Program-made: the position numbers and the translations under genes | Part shown: piece after piece, positions 1 to 13,734 of the stretch | How the letters are laid out: every line of letters starts with the position of its first letter | Position numbering within the stretch: position 1 is the first letter of the stretch | The notes under the pieces: generated by a model | Told to the model about the DNA's origin: nothing | What the model saw: the letters and a program-made list of their open reading frames with translations, nothing else | Database searches by the model: none | DNA from: Pleurotus djamor | Taxonomy: Eukaryota > Basidiomycota > Agaricomycetes > Agaricales > Pleurotaceae | Assembly (NCBI GenBank): GCA_029747585.1 | Contig: JAPEVF010000011.1 | Coordinates: 62,001 to 126,000 of the forward strand | Direction: 5' to 3' | DNA length: 64,000 nt

Positions 1-945
1 ATCCTCGACATCGATATGCCGTATTTGCGTGCCCGCTGAAATCATTCAACAGTTTCCCTGTGGACATATCCATGAGGCGAAGATGAGAATCCAACGTCGT
101 GACCAAGACTGTTTGTGAGTCCTGGGTTGGAACGACGGCCGTAACGGGGTCTAGAATGGGACGTTAAAGTGAGCATTCAATGTCAACATTGAGAGGAAGG
201 ATTTTGGTGTCGTACGGCCAATAAAATCGGATCGAAGTTCGCCTTTGCGTAAGTCGTACATGCGAACATGTCCGTCGATGGAACCAGTTATTATGAACGT
301 AGATCCGACATGGAGGGTTTGTACACCATCTCGGGCCTCGTCTAAACTTTGTATCGGCTGACGATTCATAGCACTGGAACAATCAGTCTCGGAAGCCTTG
401 ATAAGACAAGAAGGTGCCCACCGTAAGTCCCATAGCTTGACGGTTGTGTCGAATGAACCTTGAAATGGAGTAAATGGGAAGGCTGAGAGTATTGACAAAC
501 GAAGCACACATACCACTAGCTAGTACAGTTGCATTATCGTTGTACTCGACGACGTAGATTTTGCCCATGTGTCCTGATATACGACGCGTCGTCACGCCTG
601 TGGCAACATCCCAGACGAAGACGGAGCGATCGCCGCCAGAAGACGCAAACTGTGCGTTATCATGTGCACTATAGCGGATGCATTTTCAATAACGGAAATC
701 ACTGCGTCGAAGGGGTGGGCCTACACGCTGACCGAGAGGACTTCATATCCATGAGAGGTAAAGGCCTTGATTTCCGTTCCGAGGTTGGCGTTCCATAAGC
801 GTACTGAACGGTCCTGGCCACCAGTCAAGATATACCTGGCGTTGCCTTTTGAGTATCTGGCTACATTGACTGGGCCTTTGTGACTGCCCAACGTCGTATG
901 CAAAGTTCGTGCGATTGGCGGAGGACCGCGAGAGGGAGCCGACAT
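1..945 (-). CDS. WD40-repeat protein, WDR83/MORG1-like (C-terminus beyond left edge)
   Basis: Seven-bladed WD40 scaffold. The animal homologue WDR83/MORG1 is known as a MAPK-scaffold and spliceosome-associated protein. The reading frame starts at 945 with MSAPSRGPPP and runs leftwards through short introns. Visible WD blades include GHKGPVNVARY-type sequence followed by GGQDRSVRLWN (about residues 20-50), then GSFDTTVKLWDLR near 430-480, then TGSIDGHVRMYDLRKGE near 240-300, then a blade with LDSHLRLMDMSTGKLLNDF near 30-110. The order and the LRLMD..TGKLL blade match WDR83 rather than a generic Gbeta protein. The protein is cut by the window edge, so the last blades are missing. It is head-to-head with the F-box gene, with start codons essentially touching. 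Assignment to the WDR83 clade is from remembered family patterns; the WD40 nature is read directly. Confidence 0.85.
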
Positions 946-988
946 GATCGAACGAGCGCCCGAGCTCGCTCATCCACTCACTACGATC

Positions 989-2725
989 ATGGGTACGGCG
1001 CGGAAACGCAGCTTGTCGCCGTCTGCGGCAAACCTACCCCTTGCTAAACGTCGTGAAGGACCTGGAAACACTACTACTCATGCTCTGGTCGCCTCGGGTT
1101 TTGAGACACTCTACGATGAATTGATCCTACATATATTCTCCCACCTCTCCTATCAGGACCTCTGTGTCGCCCAGGTTATCAGCCGGGATTGGTTTCGACT
1201 GGCTTCAGATAACCACCTCTGGAGACTGCTGTACATCAGAGCTTATGGTCGCACTAGGCTCCGCGGGGCCAGAGGCTTCGTCGGGCGAACCAATGACCGG
1301 GAGATTAGGAATTTACCTTCTCGAGCTAAGACCCATACTAGCTCTGACGATCTGAAGGACTGGAAGTGGATGTTTCGCATCAGCTCGAATTGGAGGAGAG
1401 GTTTGTCCATGAAATGCATCCCCCATTGAGAACGACGTCGCTGAACTCAACCAGGACGCTGCAATGTCCAAGTTCTACATACACCCGTACAGGATCCCAG
1501 TAGCAGTGTTCCGACGAACATACTCATCGCTGGACCACTCATTCTGTGCGCGTCACCAGAACCATCCCTTGCTCCGTCTATCTTCGTTTCCCAATCGCAG
1601 CCTGAGAGCTCGGTGGTTACACTGGAATGCCCCTCCTCCTCCAATTCACCTGTACAAATCACGGCGTTAGCCCTAGACCAGTCGCCACATTCCAATTCCT
1701 CAATATCAGTTGTTGTATTCCTCTCTAACGGAGAATTTATCGTGTATCAACTCAACCTCTCCGAACCTGCTCAATCTACCCGGAAGCTCCTGTATACCCC
1801 ATTGAGGACCCTCCAACGGTCAGCTCCCATAATACAATCTGTATACCACCATCCCCTGCTCGCCAGCCTCTCCCAGTCGTTCTCACTCAACATCTACGAT
1901 TTATCGAACTACGACGTCCGACACATCCAGACCTTAACCTCTTTCACGTCGTTCCCTCCGACTTCCTTCTCACTTTCCACCCCTGCTCCGAATACCTACA
2001 AACTTGTCATGGCCTATTCGATACCCGTATACCCTGCCCATTGGTCTATAGGTGCAACGGAACTCGTCATCTCCAATTCACGCTCGTCCGTGCTGTCTTC
2101 GGACAGCATCGATAGCATATCCGCGTCCCTCACGGAGGTTGAGGATACCGATCAACCACCTTTGACCGTAGTCTCGACGCGGAGTGCTCGGGCAATTGAC
2201 GTCCCGCACGGCTTTATTGATAGTAACAAGCTGCGTTCAATGCGAGAGCAATGGAGTCGCAAGGTTCCCCACGTCGCTGACATACAAACCGATGGCAAAT
2301 GGATCGTACTCGCTCCAGCCCCCAGTCCCTTGTCCTCAGATTCTTCCGCGAACTCGATAAGACCGTCGAATTCATCACCACCGCTTCATTCATCCACCAC
2401 GCTCCAGCTCTATCGGTTGACACTCCCATCAACACTGTATCGCACCGCTGCACCACCTAAGATAGCGTTTGTCCGATATTTGGAAGGGCAAACGTCACCT
2501 GTCTCTTCCCTCGCCCTAGCTGATGGTCGTTGCGTCAGTCTGGGTATGAACGGAAGTATATGGGTGTGGGATCTGGAAAACGGAACGGGCGCACAGGCCT
2601 CCGCCCCGTTATCCATTCCTCGACGGTTGGGTTGGCAGGCGAGGTCTGGGAGTACGGTATTCGACGATCGGCGAATTATAACCGCGGACAGTGAAGGCGT
2701 AGTTGTTCGTCGCTTTGATATTTAG
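989..2725 (+). CDS. F-box protein with WD40-like C-terminal half
   Basis: Probable substrate adaptor of an SCF ubiquitin ligase. Exon 1 carries a nuclear-type basic stretch, then an F-box at about residues 40-85 (LYDELILHIFSHLSYQDLC, ending in HLWRLLYIRAYG). A 54-nt intron at 1401-1454 joins NWRRG to RCNVQVLH; NWRRGRC is the usual linker between F-box and propeller in FBXW proteins. The remaining 420 residues are divergent, but contain propeller-like elements such as MNGSIWVWDLENG and end GVVVRRFDI before TAG. An upstream in-frame ATG at 944 overlaps the ATG of the divergent WDR83 gene; I chose 989 because it is less constrained, but 944 is possible. Substrate unknown. Confidence 0.8.
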
Positions 2726-3087
2726 CGTCCATTTGTTTATTTTTATCATATTCAGTGTCATATGTAACCACTTTGTAGATTTCGTAACCATGATTGAACT
2801 GTCTTGTATAACATCTTGGCCTCGTAATCGAATCGTTGACCCCAAGGGATCGAATGGTGTGACGATGGTCGATCGACACACGGCGGGATAGGTGGGAATC
2901 ATTTCAAAGGAGCATGGTAAAATTGCGGGTGGCATATAGCATATATTGCAGCGTAGTATGAGCAACAGACATGGGAAAGATACAAACGAGCCATAACCAT
3001 CATATTTCTTTGAGCCTTTATGCCTACCACAAAAGTCGCTGCGTACACTGCATGAAGGGGCAGAAGAGAAGATACCACAGATACAGA

Positions 3088-4015
3088 TTAGGCATGGGCG
3101 TGCTTCTGTTTTCCGGAACGGAGTTTACGAAGGTAGAACTGCAACGAGGTTAGCACATATCCCATCCCAAATGTGTAGATGCAGAGCTTACCTCGAGTTC
3201 CTTGCCTTCGAGGATGTAGCCATCAGCACGGCCAGATTGACCTGGTCGGCTGGAGATGGAAGCGTAGAGACGACCAGCAGCGAACTGACTCTCGAGAAGA
3301 GGATCGATTTTGGCATCTAAATTCTCCAAGTGTTAGCATTCAATAGAATAGGATAGACCCATGGTGTGTACCTTTCTTCTTCTCGTCTAAGTTGCGCTGG
3401 GCGTGGTGAGAGAGTTTTTTGGGTTCCTCGCCCTCAGCAGTGGCGGCAGCAGCGGGTTGAGCCTTGCCCTTCTTTGTTATCGGTTGGGCGTACTGGAAAG
3501 ACAGACGATACATAAAGAACCCCAGGAGTACTAACTGAGATACTTACGTGGGTCTCGTACCATTGGCGGAAGGGGGTAGCATCGATCTGGATGATGGCGC
3601 CCTTGACGAGAGTGTTCGTTCGGACAAGTTCGTTGTTGGAAGCATTGTAGACCTGTTAAATCCAAATGAGATCCTCTTCCCACACCCGAATATCTTGAGA
3701 GATACGCACAACACCGATGAGCCTAGTCTTCTTGGTGACAGACTCTGAGCCCCAGGCAAAGTTACCGCTGTCGAGACGGAGGGCACGGTATTTTAAGTTT
3801 CCACCACGAACACGGACAGTGTGGACGCGCTTGACTCCCAACTTGGTGCTGGCAGGCTGACGACCCAACTCGAACTTTCTCTTCTTGCGGTAGTGAGCGC
3901 GCTGGGCGCCGGTGGCAGAGCGTTTGTGCCGGGAGGATCGGGAGATACCTGATGATAATAAAGTCAGCCTGAGGGGGACATTGGTACGAGGAGGAGGGGG
4001 GACGACTTGCCCATT
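3088..4015 (-). CDS. RPS8: 40S ribosomal protein eS8 (RPS8)
   Basis: Small-subunit ribosomal protein. Six exons, complement(3088..3138, 3192..3316, 3372..3492, 3548..3652, 3710..3948, 4012..4015), give an uninterrupted 214-residue product, close to the 200-208 of yeast and human. Diagnostic stretches: [14 protein letters not shown] at the N-terminus, [26 protein letters not shown], and [16 protein letters not shown] near the C-terminus, which ends [10 protein letters not shown]. The first exon holds only ATGG. The first intron (3949-4011) begins with GC (GCAAGT) and ends with AG, so it is a GC-AG intron. Reading on without splicing gives an open but non-homologous extension. Short early introns are typical of fungal ribosomal protein genes. 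Confidence 0.95.
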
Positions 4016-4494
4016 GTCGAATGTCTTGAGGGATGGCGAGCGAGAGCCCCAGGCGATAAACTCTTTGTGATGATACTCAACCTTTCTCACGGTATAAGGT
4101 TCATCAGTTGGGTCTCCGATATGGAGTTTGCCGAAGGCCGGATGCTTACATACACACACATTGCCGCAACCAGCGCTTCTTTTTGGAACCCAGCCAAGGC
4201 GACAACTGACTAATGTTGCCCCAAGTGTTTGACTTGAATCTTATCTTTTCTCATGCAACCCCGCTCTTTCTTCGTTTCTATATAAGACGCGATGGATACA
4301 AGCAAGCTGCACCTGTGTCGTATTACGCGTGAGTTTGGCAGATTTAAATCATGGCTGGGTCGTCATCACTGTCGTGAGTGTTGGCCTGCACCTGAACTCA
4401 CGATTCTTAGGCTGGTGAGAACTGCCTAAGCCCCAAGAGCATGCGTAGGAAGCTCAATTCCAGAGGTCTCCCCTACCTCTGGAAGGAGGTCATG

Positions 4495-5549
4495 CTATCT
4501 TCCCTCACGATCTTCAGAGGATTGCGTGAAGGTGAAGATGTGTGGCTCTGTAGTGTCGGTTGTTCGAACGTTCAGCGCCCAGCCGTATATCTTTCCATCC
4601 CAATCTACCGAGGCTCCAGGAGCGTCTACATATTCACCGTGTGAACGTATGAACAAACTTCATCTGGCGCGGATTCTCCCTGCATGGTGGACCAGCAATT
4701 CTCGACCTGCCTCAATGCCGTTCTTCGCCAATGCCTCGAATTTCGACATTAAAGACGCCCAGATGAATGACATTAAAGGGAACCAACACAAAACCAACAG
4801 ATCTACCACTACACATACCTCGAATTCAAATAATGCGCACACTAAGACCATTACTAATTCTTACAACAACGGTTCTAAAACCTTCGTTCAACGTTCGTCG
4901 CAGGTTCGTGCTTTATGAGTTTCTATCCTTCCTCTAGTTCTGAATGTGCCCCAGCATACATCACCTCCAACGAAGGTTGGCAATTCCCTTACCTTTCTCC
5001 ACCAAACCAGGTTCTCATCATTTTCTTCCTTTGACAATGTTCATGAAGAAACCAACTTGAAGTCGGGAATTATCCTGCTTCTATCGTTGTTGGAATGTGT
5101 GGCACCACCTACCATCTTTTGTACCTCACTCTCATAGATGCATAGATGCGTTCTGTAATTTGCTTTCCAACTCTTGGACTTGGGCCGGAGGATGTAACCG
5201 ACCCCATTGCAAGGTCCTCGAGCCCGGACCTCCCCGTGTCCATCGGCGATTTCACGTCGCGTATGCTCGAGTACCTCAGACGGTGATCGTGGGCACACCG
5301 CATTGCCTCTTACCGAGATATCAACCAACAATCAGATTCACAAGATCCTGCATCCCCCGGAGCAGCAACGGGCGGCAGGCTTTCATCCACCATCATTGTA
5401 TCCGCGCAACGCCAGCCAATTTGCAACGCATCGCTCAGTGGTGGTGCCTCTTCTGGCATCCATTTCCTAGGGAGACACTGACAGACGTCCTCATTAAGAG
5501 GCCTCGGAGGATCTCCATTATGATAGCCTGCCAGCGCTGAAGCTACCAT
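4495..5549 (-). CDS. Possible uncharacterised multi-exon gene or decaying gene
   Basis: I do not recognise this. The minus strand shows a chain of coding-looking segments: MVASALAGYHNGDPPRP from 5549, a segment containing SGPSPRVGKQITERIYASM near 5120-5270, a hydrophobic stretch (VVVDLLVLCWFPLMSFIW, near 4780-4830) followed by SKFEALAKNGIEAG, and a final segment containing YVDAPGASVDWDGKIYGWAL near 4560-4640. Some junctions have plausible GT...AG borders, for example GTAAGG near 4990 to CAG near 4940. The last two segments share one frame, interrupted by a single TGA at 4660-4662. This could be a real small membrane protein with an intron I cannot place, a pseudogene, or chance. It lies in the 1.9 kb between RPS8 and UGP1, which has no other candidate. 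Confidence 0.25.
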
Positions 5550-5971
5550 CTCACTTTAACCCAAATCTGTAGCCGTCTGCAATTCATCTCATCTATATGA
5601 ATTATCATTATCAACCAGAGCACATGTTAGTAGGCGCCACCATCCCGAGATAAACGGTACGCCCGCCCAATTGGTAAACAGAAACAACGTAGTTACTTCC
5701 CGGAAAACTCTAAGAGAAATATCGGCAACAAAAAGAGGAGGGTGGTATATCTTTTGTTTATAATAAGCTAAAAAGTTGTCCGAAGTAATTACGAAAACAG
5801 CAAAAAAAGCAAACAGCAAAGAAGTCCCTCCTTATGTAACAGTAAAAGTAACATGCACATGCACAGGCATGCAAATTTCGTACTTGACGGCTATGGACGG
5901 ACAGACGGACGGACGGACTTGATTGATTGGACGGAACGGACGTCAAAGCCCGAGACCGGAAGCGAAAAAAC

Positions 5972-8291
<2,320 letters not shown>

Positions 8292-9930
8292 TCTGTGTGG
8301 AGGACGGTGAGCAGGGAGATGATGGTGGTAGAGAAGAAAGAGAGGTGGACGTACGTGTCGACGAGGATGTGGTTGATGTGGATGGGTTGTGTTGTGTTTG
8401 TGGAGATGAGCTGAGGGGCGGACTGGGTTCTGGGCAAGGGAGCTCGTGGTCTGTGGTGCCGTTTATGTTGGGTGGACTGGAGTCGCAGAGGTTCGTCTTG
8501 CTCTCTGATTGGCTCGCAGTGGATGAGCCAGGAGTTGCGGTTGCGAACACGGGCTCTGAGGTTATTGGTTGCTACAGGACTGGGACAGCCAACGTGCATC
8601 CAAATGCCTCTCCGATTCTTCACGTATTTGAAGCAATTCTCGGTGCAAGCTCGCAGGAATCCTTCGCCTTCCAAGCCCTGCCCTTTATAGCCTTCCAACC
8701 GCACTCCTTCTCAATGCACGCTAAATCCGTCATTGATGCCTTTTGATTTGCCCTGCTACTCTCGATCAGTAACGGACGCGTGCATCAATATTTCCCCCCG
8801 TTCCCACCCATATATCCCGCACAGATAACCACTTCTCTAGCGCAGGGATGCAGAGCAGCCGACGAAGTCTCGGGACCTTGTTGCCACCAGAACCCTTGCA
8901 TCTTCGACCTAACAGCCCTTGCGGCTCGCCGTCATTTCGCGTGTTCTTGAATCCCCTATCCTCATTCAGGGGTTGTCAGAAAACAAAAATAGTCTCAGTT
9001 GTTCCTCGACGCATGGACTCGTCTTCCAGCATTCTGGCCACGCCAGGAGCAGGGACACCGTCACCGTCAAAACATCATACCCCTCTCACTATCTCCCCCT
9101 GCTCACCATTCTTTTCTTCATCCTTCTCAGCGATCAATCAATATATACATCCCAGTGGCATGCGAAAGCTCTATTTAACGGGCTCATCACACAGGCGAGC
9201 TTGATAGGACAATCTTCTATTAGACAGGCGCGACATCCAGCCCCTGGTGTAGTCACTGTTAAAGTTACGTCTGGATGCCACACCTCGCAAAGATAAGCCC
9301 GGGCATTGTATCTCGGTTAGCGTTGTTCAACAGCTTCCCAGTTCATTACTACACGTCCAATTTCCAGAAGCACGAAGGTGTGTAACGTGCAAGTCTCATA
9401 AAAGGTCCTTCAGGTCGTGGTGTTCCCTTGTTGACAACTACATTATGCATTATGTATGTACCATCTCTGTAATCACACCCGGCCGAACGAAGATTGGAGC
9501 TGATTGATTTCATGCATGCTTTAGTGGGGCAGCAACCCTGGACGCGTGGAGGGATGAACTGGAAACAGACGCGCCAAGACAACGCCAGACATATTGCGTC
9601 AGAACACATGGCAATAATGTATGTCGAAATAAAACAAGTCGATGAGTAAGTTATTCAGTTATAAGGTGGTCGTGGTTCGAGCAAGGGGATCATAAGTTAA
9701 GTAACAGAGGTACTTTGGAATTCACAATTTTGAATGTCATGGTTGCTATGCTATGCAAGTTGAACGTAGAGAAATGGATGGGGAGACAGCGAGCGGGGTA
9801 TTGAACGAAACGAAACGAATGAGATGATGGATGAGAGGATTTTAGGAAACGAAACGGTACTGGGCTTGGACGTGATGAAAAGATATAAATAAGTGGAGCA
9901 TTGGGCGCGATGGAGTTGTCGGCGGGTCGT
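8292..9930. other. Intergenic region between UGP1 and the arrestin-like gene
   Basis: No gene supported. It holds the presumed UGP1 leader and promoter on the right of UGP1, and the 3' flank of the arrestin-like gene. A 118-codon plus-strand frame from 8848 and an 86-codon minus frame from 9609 have no recognisable domain, no intron-consistent extension and biased low-complexity composition, so I do not call them. Confidence 0.5.
8684..8689 (-). promoter_or_regulatory. Possible TATA box upstream of UGP1
   Basis: The minus strand reads GGCTATAAAGGGC here, about 395 bp upstream of the UGP1 start codon. If used, the transcript would carry a long or spliced 5' leader. The hexamer is seen; its function is inferred. 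Confidence 0.3.
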
Positions 9931-11518
9931 CTATCTGTCCAAAGGATGGAGGTCTAGCTCGATCCAAGGGTCCGTGACAAATTTAATAGGATGGGCATGC
10001 TGTAGTTCTAGCAATGGTGACGTCCGGGGATTTGAAGGCGTCAGCGCAAACACAAGAAAGTCCTAAAATGTTTAATGTGGGTCAGCCATCAATATTCAAC
10101 ATAAACAGGCGATTAGTCCCTTCCGTACTAACCTTGATGACCAAACCACCTGTGCTAAACCCAACAGAAGAGACGCTCTCATCACACTTGACTTCTCCTG
10201 CCCAATCAATAGTGACGTCCCGAGAAGAATCCGGCCCTAGTCCTACACTGAAAGAGGGAGCGCTCGGTGGCACCGGCCATACCGAACCTTCGCCAAGTGT
10301 ACTGCTACGCCATGATTTGCGCTCGTGGACTTCAACCAAGACTTGCCTCGCTATGGAAACGCGAATTGCGGGTCGATGGAGGAGATGACTGTTGGGGTTA
10401 CGGAATGACGACTTGGAACCGGAGGAAACGGGGGACAGCTCGGCGGAGTCAGGTGGGAGAAAAGCATGTAGTGACTCGAGAGGTCCTGTCAACTGTATGT
10501 GGAAAGGAATGGTGTCTGCAAGTCCGAATGTTTGGACAGAAGGGATGAAAAACTAAATATAATATGTGTGTGGATGGGATGGAAAGGGAAAAGATCAGGC
10601 GATGAATATGTAATTCCATTGTTACGAACGGAACTTACGTGACATGAGATGGGACTAAGAGTGGAGCTGCCGGGGCGCGTCTTGATCTCTGTAACGATTT
10701 GACGCCATTCTTCGGGTAACGGTTTTATGGTTGAAAATAGTGAGCTAATCGGAAGGATGGGACGATGAGGTCTGCTTCGAGGTCGGTAATTAAGACAGAG
10801 GGTGCGGCTATCGGAGGGTCAGAGAGTGAGCGCGGATTGCGAGCAGGAATAACTGACGTTTTACATGAAGTCCAGAAAGAGACACGCTTGTACCGTATTC
10901 TTGTGATCATCAGGCTGAGTGAATAGGAGCATTTTGCGGTTATGGCAGGGATACCATGGTAAGAGACTTGGTACGACGGGGGTAGACGACGGTTGCGGCC
11001 ACCATCTGGATAGGAAGAAGGGAAACGGATGGAGAAGGGTATCATGGAAGGACACCTCTTTCCGGTCGGGTTGTCACACTTCCATAGAACGTGTTGCGAT
11101 GATACGAGGGTGGAATTACTGCGCCCACCATCTGATATTGATAGATGCAGACGACCTTCCAGCTGATTCACGTCGTGAGACATGATGAACACGACGCACA
11201 AAGTACAACAGGAGATCGCGCACCTTGAGAACGACAGAGAGAACGCTAACATTGCCCTCGAGAACGACGTGACCATTCACGTACGCGTTCCGGCCGTATG
11301 AAGGAAACTGGGCGGATTCGTCTTGGTCGTCAAGGACGAGAGTTGTGTTGTGCCAATGTCGAGTATATGATCCTTGGGGCAGAGGCGGCGAACCCGGGCG
11401 CGGGCTGTATTCTATTGTCTCCTCATCTATGAGAGGCAGAGACGAGTACGAGGGTGCGGGGGTGTTGAAGGNAGGTGGGACGGGAGTAGAGAGGCGGGAC
11501 GAGGGGAGACTGCTGCAT
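9931..11518 (-). CDS. Arrestin-like (alpha-arrestin family) protein
   Basis: Fungal arrestin-fold protein, a family that often links cargo membrane proteins to ubiquitin ligases. N-terminal region: SYTRHWHNTTLVLDDQDE, FPSYGRNAYVNGHVVLEG, then after an intron LEGRLHLSISDGGRS, HVLWKCDN, and IRFPSSYPDGGRNRRLPPSY followed by YHGIPAITAKCSYSLSL, the typical arrestin N sheet. C-terminal part: RVSIARQVLVEVHERKSW, FSVGLGPDSSRDVTIDWAGE, and the last exon DFLVFALTPSNPRTSPLLE ending LDLHPLDR before TAG at 9931. No PPxY motif was noticed. The start ATG at 11518 (MQQSPLVPPLYSR) is out of frame with the arrestin domain unless the N at 11472 is a false insertion; without it the frame reads straight through. 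Confidence 0.82.
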
Positions 11519-11704
11519 GGGAGATGAGGGGAGAGAGGGAGAGAGAGAAGAGAGAGAGAAGCGACCGCGTGGATGGGCTGGATAACATTTCCGAAGGAGA
11601 CGCTGCAGCTGGTAAAAATTTCCACGCTAAGAGGTGAATAAGAAGTAAGGTTGATGAAGAAGCCAGATGCAAGAGGGAAGATGCACGCCACGTGGGAACG
11701 ATCA

Positions 11705-13319
11705 TTATACAATACTCATTACCCAAAGCACCCCGAACANCCCAACCCCAACCTTGCACACCTCCACAATCCCCCTCAGCGCNANNCCTAGNCGTCCTCG
11801 TCGTCGTCCGCGCTTCGAGCTCGTCATCAGCCCCGGTGTCGGCAGTCCTCGCCCCTCGCCGTCGTCGCAGAGCACACTCGACAGGAGCACCGCGGCCACG
11901 GAGACAACGATGAGCGGCACATAGATCCCCAGATAGATCCCCAGCTGATCCGGCATAACGCACGCTCCATCTGCATGCCCACTCTTCCATTTATCCGCTA
12001 AATCCTTGCGCGGCACCAGCGAAACCATCTGGAATCCCGGCTGTCTGATCCCCATCGCCATTGAAAGCGACTTCACTGTAACTTCTCGGACCCGAGTTGA
12101 ACCCCGACCCTCGTGCTCGTACTCGCAGTAATCGTGGTCATCCCCNACTAGCGCCGTCGCCTCAGCCCATATTCCTTGAGAAAAATGACATAACCGCGCA
12201 CCTATATATAACAGACGGCCCAAGGCGTTCCAGAATGAATTGCGACATCTCCTTCCCGAGCATGTTTTCGTATCCGATTCCCCCACCACGATGTATCGTC
12301 CCTCGTTCCCGCAGCGGTCCGCAGTTCGAGCCCTCAGGCCTCGCAAGCGGGATGTGAGTGAATAGGATGGTCGAGTTCTCGCCCGTTATAAGTCCTTTTG
12401 TACATCATGTAAGGCGCAGCGGACAAAAGTTGTATGAGAACATGACGTACTTGAACTCAATTCGTGGATGAATTCTATCGAGCCACCTTGGACGGGATTC
12501 CATTGCGCAAGCGGGATCCCCTGCTCAGTGCGTTTCGTATCCTCCGCCACAAGACCCGGGGCATCGATGAACACCAACGTGTGCCCAGCCAAATGCTGGA
12601 CGTGATTCAGTGCCCCAAAATGTTGCAAATAACGCGTGCTCGCATTTGGAGAAAACCTCTCGGCGACACCGATTCTAGAATGCACACAATGAAGATACTT
12701 TTAGACGGACGTACACAGCATGCTGACTTACCCGGTGTCATGATTGCCCGGTACATAATATCTCGGAATAGCTCTGTCTTGCGCGAATATACTGTTGAAA
12801 CGGTGATAGTACTGCTCGTACCTCACCACGAGCAACTTGGAAGTCAATTCTCAGCAAACGTATCAATCAATTTACAGCACATACTCGGCGTCCGACATGA
12901 TAGCTCTTCCATTGTCCATCATATCTCCGAGAAAAACGACGGCATCAGGTTGCTTCCCTCTTGCTGCACGCCAGCTTCTGCGTAGGTTCAGGTCGGTAAA
13001 TATACGGGAGAGAAAGGTGAGGAGAAAGCCGCGATCAGGATACGAGTTGTGGTCGAGGATTTGAGGGTCTGCGACGACGAGGATGTGGCTTGGTTTCGAG
13101 GTGGGAGACTACGGAGGTGAGACTGGTTCAGTAAGCCGAGGGGCCAAGAACACAGCGCAGCACTGGCGATGAAAGAAAACGTACAACGGAGGGTACGACT
13201 GGCCATGAACATTTACTAGCAGTGTAGGTGAATGTCGCGGATTCATTCCATAGAAGCGTTATGACCCAGATGATACGCAACGCGAATACGGTTCGATTTT
13301 GACGGTGAAATCGAGCCAT
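11705..13319 (-). CDS. ER metallophosphoesterase, TED1/CDC1/PGAP5-like (intact active site)
   Basis: Members remove ethanolamine-phosphate side chains from GPI-anchor mannoses in the ER, which helps ER export of GPI proteins. Begins MARFHRQNRTVFALRIIWVI, an N-terminal membrane anchor. Metal-site motifs in order: VVADPQILDHNSYP, VVFLGDMMDNGR, YYVPGNHDTG, ILFTHIPLARPEGSNCGP and GDDHDYCEYEH. A luminal linker with IRQPGFQMVSL follows, then a transmembrane segment (LGIYVPLIVVSVAAVLLSSV) and a second hydrophobic stretch at the C-terminus ending WVMSIV. All canonical Asp, Asn and His positions are present. The N at 12146, at the exon start before GDDHD, must be dropped to keep frame. A paralog lies at 22790-24985 on the other strand. 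Several short introns; exact borders of the C-terminal exon are blurred by Ns at 11783-11792. Confidence 0.85.
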
Positions 13320-13734
13320 CAGGACTCAGGAATGAATGGATAGCAAGTCGAGAGTATCCGGTGCCAGACCAGTGGTGCGAAAGCGTAGTGAAAGCAAGCT
13401 CGAACAACAGAAAAAGGTACGACGAGCACATAATGGGCGCTCATCCTAAACTTGAAGTGCCTGAAAGTAAAAGCCTGGCAACACACAGGTCCATAGCAGA
13501 ACCATGGGACAATTCACAACGGAATGTGCTATGTACTTCTACTTGCGCCGAGCATGGAGTCACTAAGTCTCCTGCCTACGTTACATATGAAGCCCTCACT
13601 CCGGACTTGTGCTCGAGGTTGGACTCGGAGTTTAGCAATTTGGAAAGCGGGACGGGCCATGTCACCAGTCTAAAGTCATATTCCGCGTAGTGGTTTTATA
13701 ATCTAAATGCAAGGCGAGCGAATGTTTGATACAA

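Noticed and set aside
8848..9204. 118-codon plus-strand frame in the UGP1 upstream region
   Set aside because: Ser/Pro-rich low-complexity, alternative frame equally open, no family resemblance.
13361..13690. 109-codon plus-strand frame between the NDUFB2-like and TED1-like genes
   Set aside because: No domain, sits in the promoter of one minus gene and the 3' flank of the other; no splice-supported extension.
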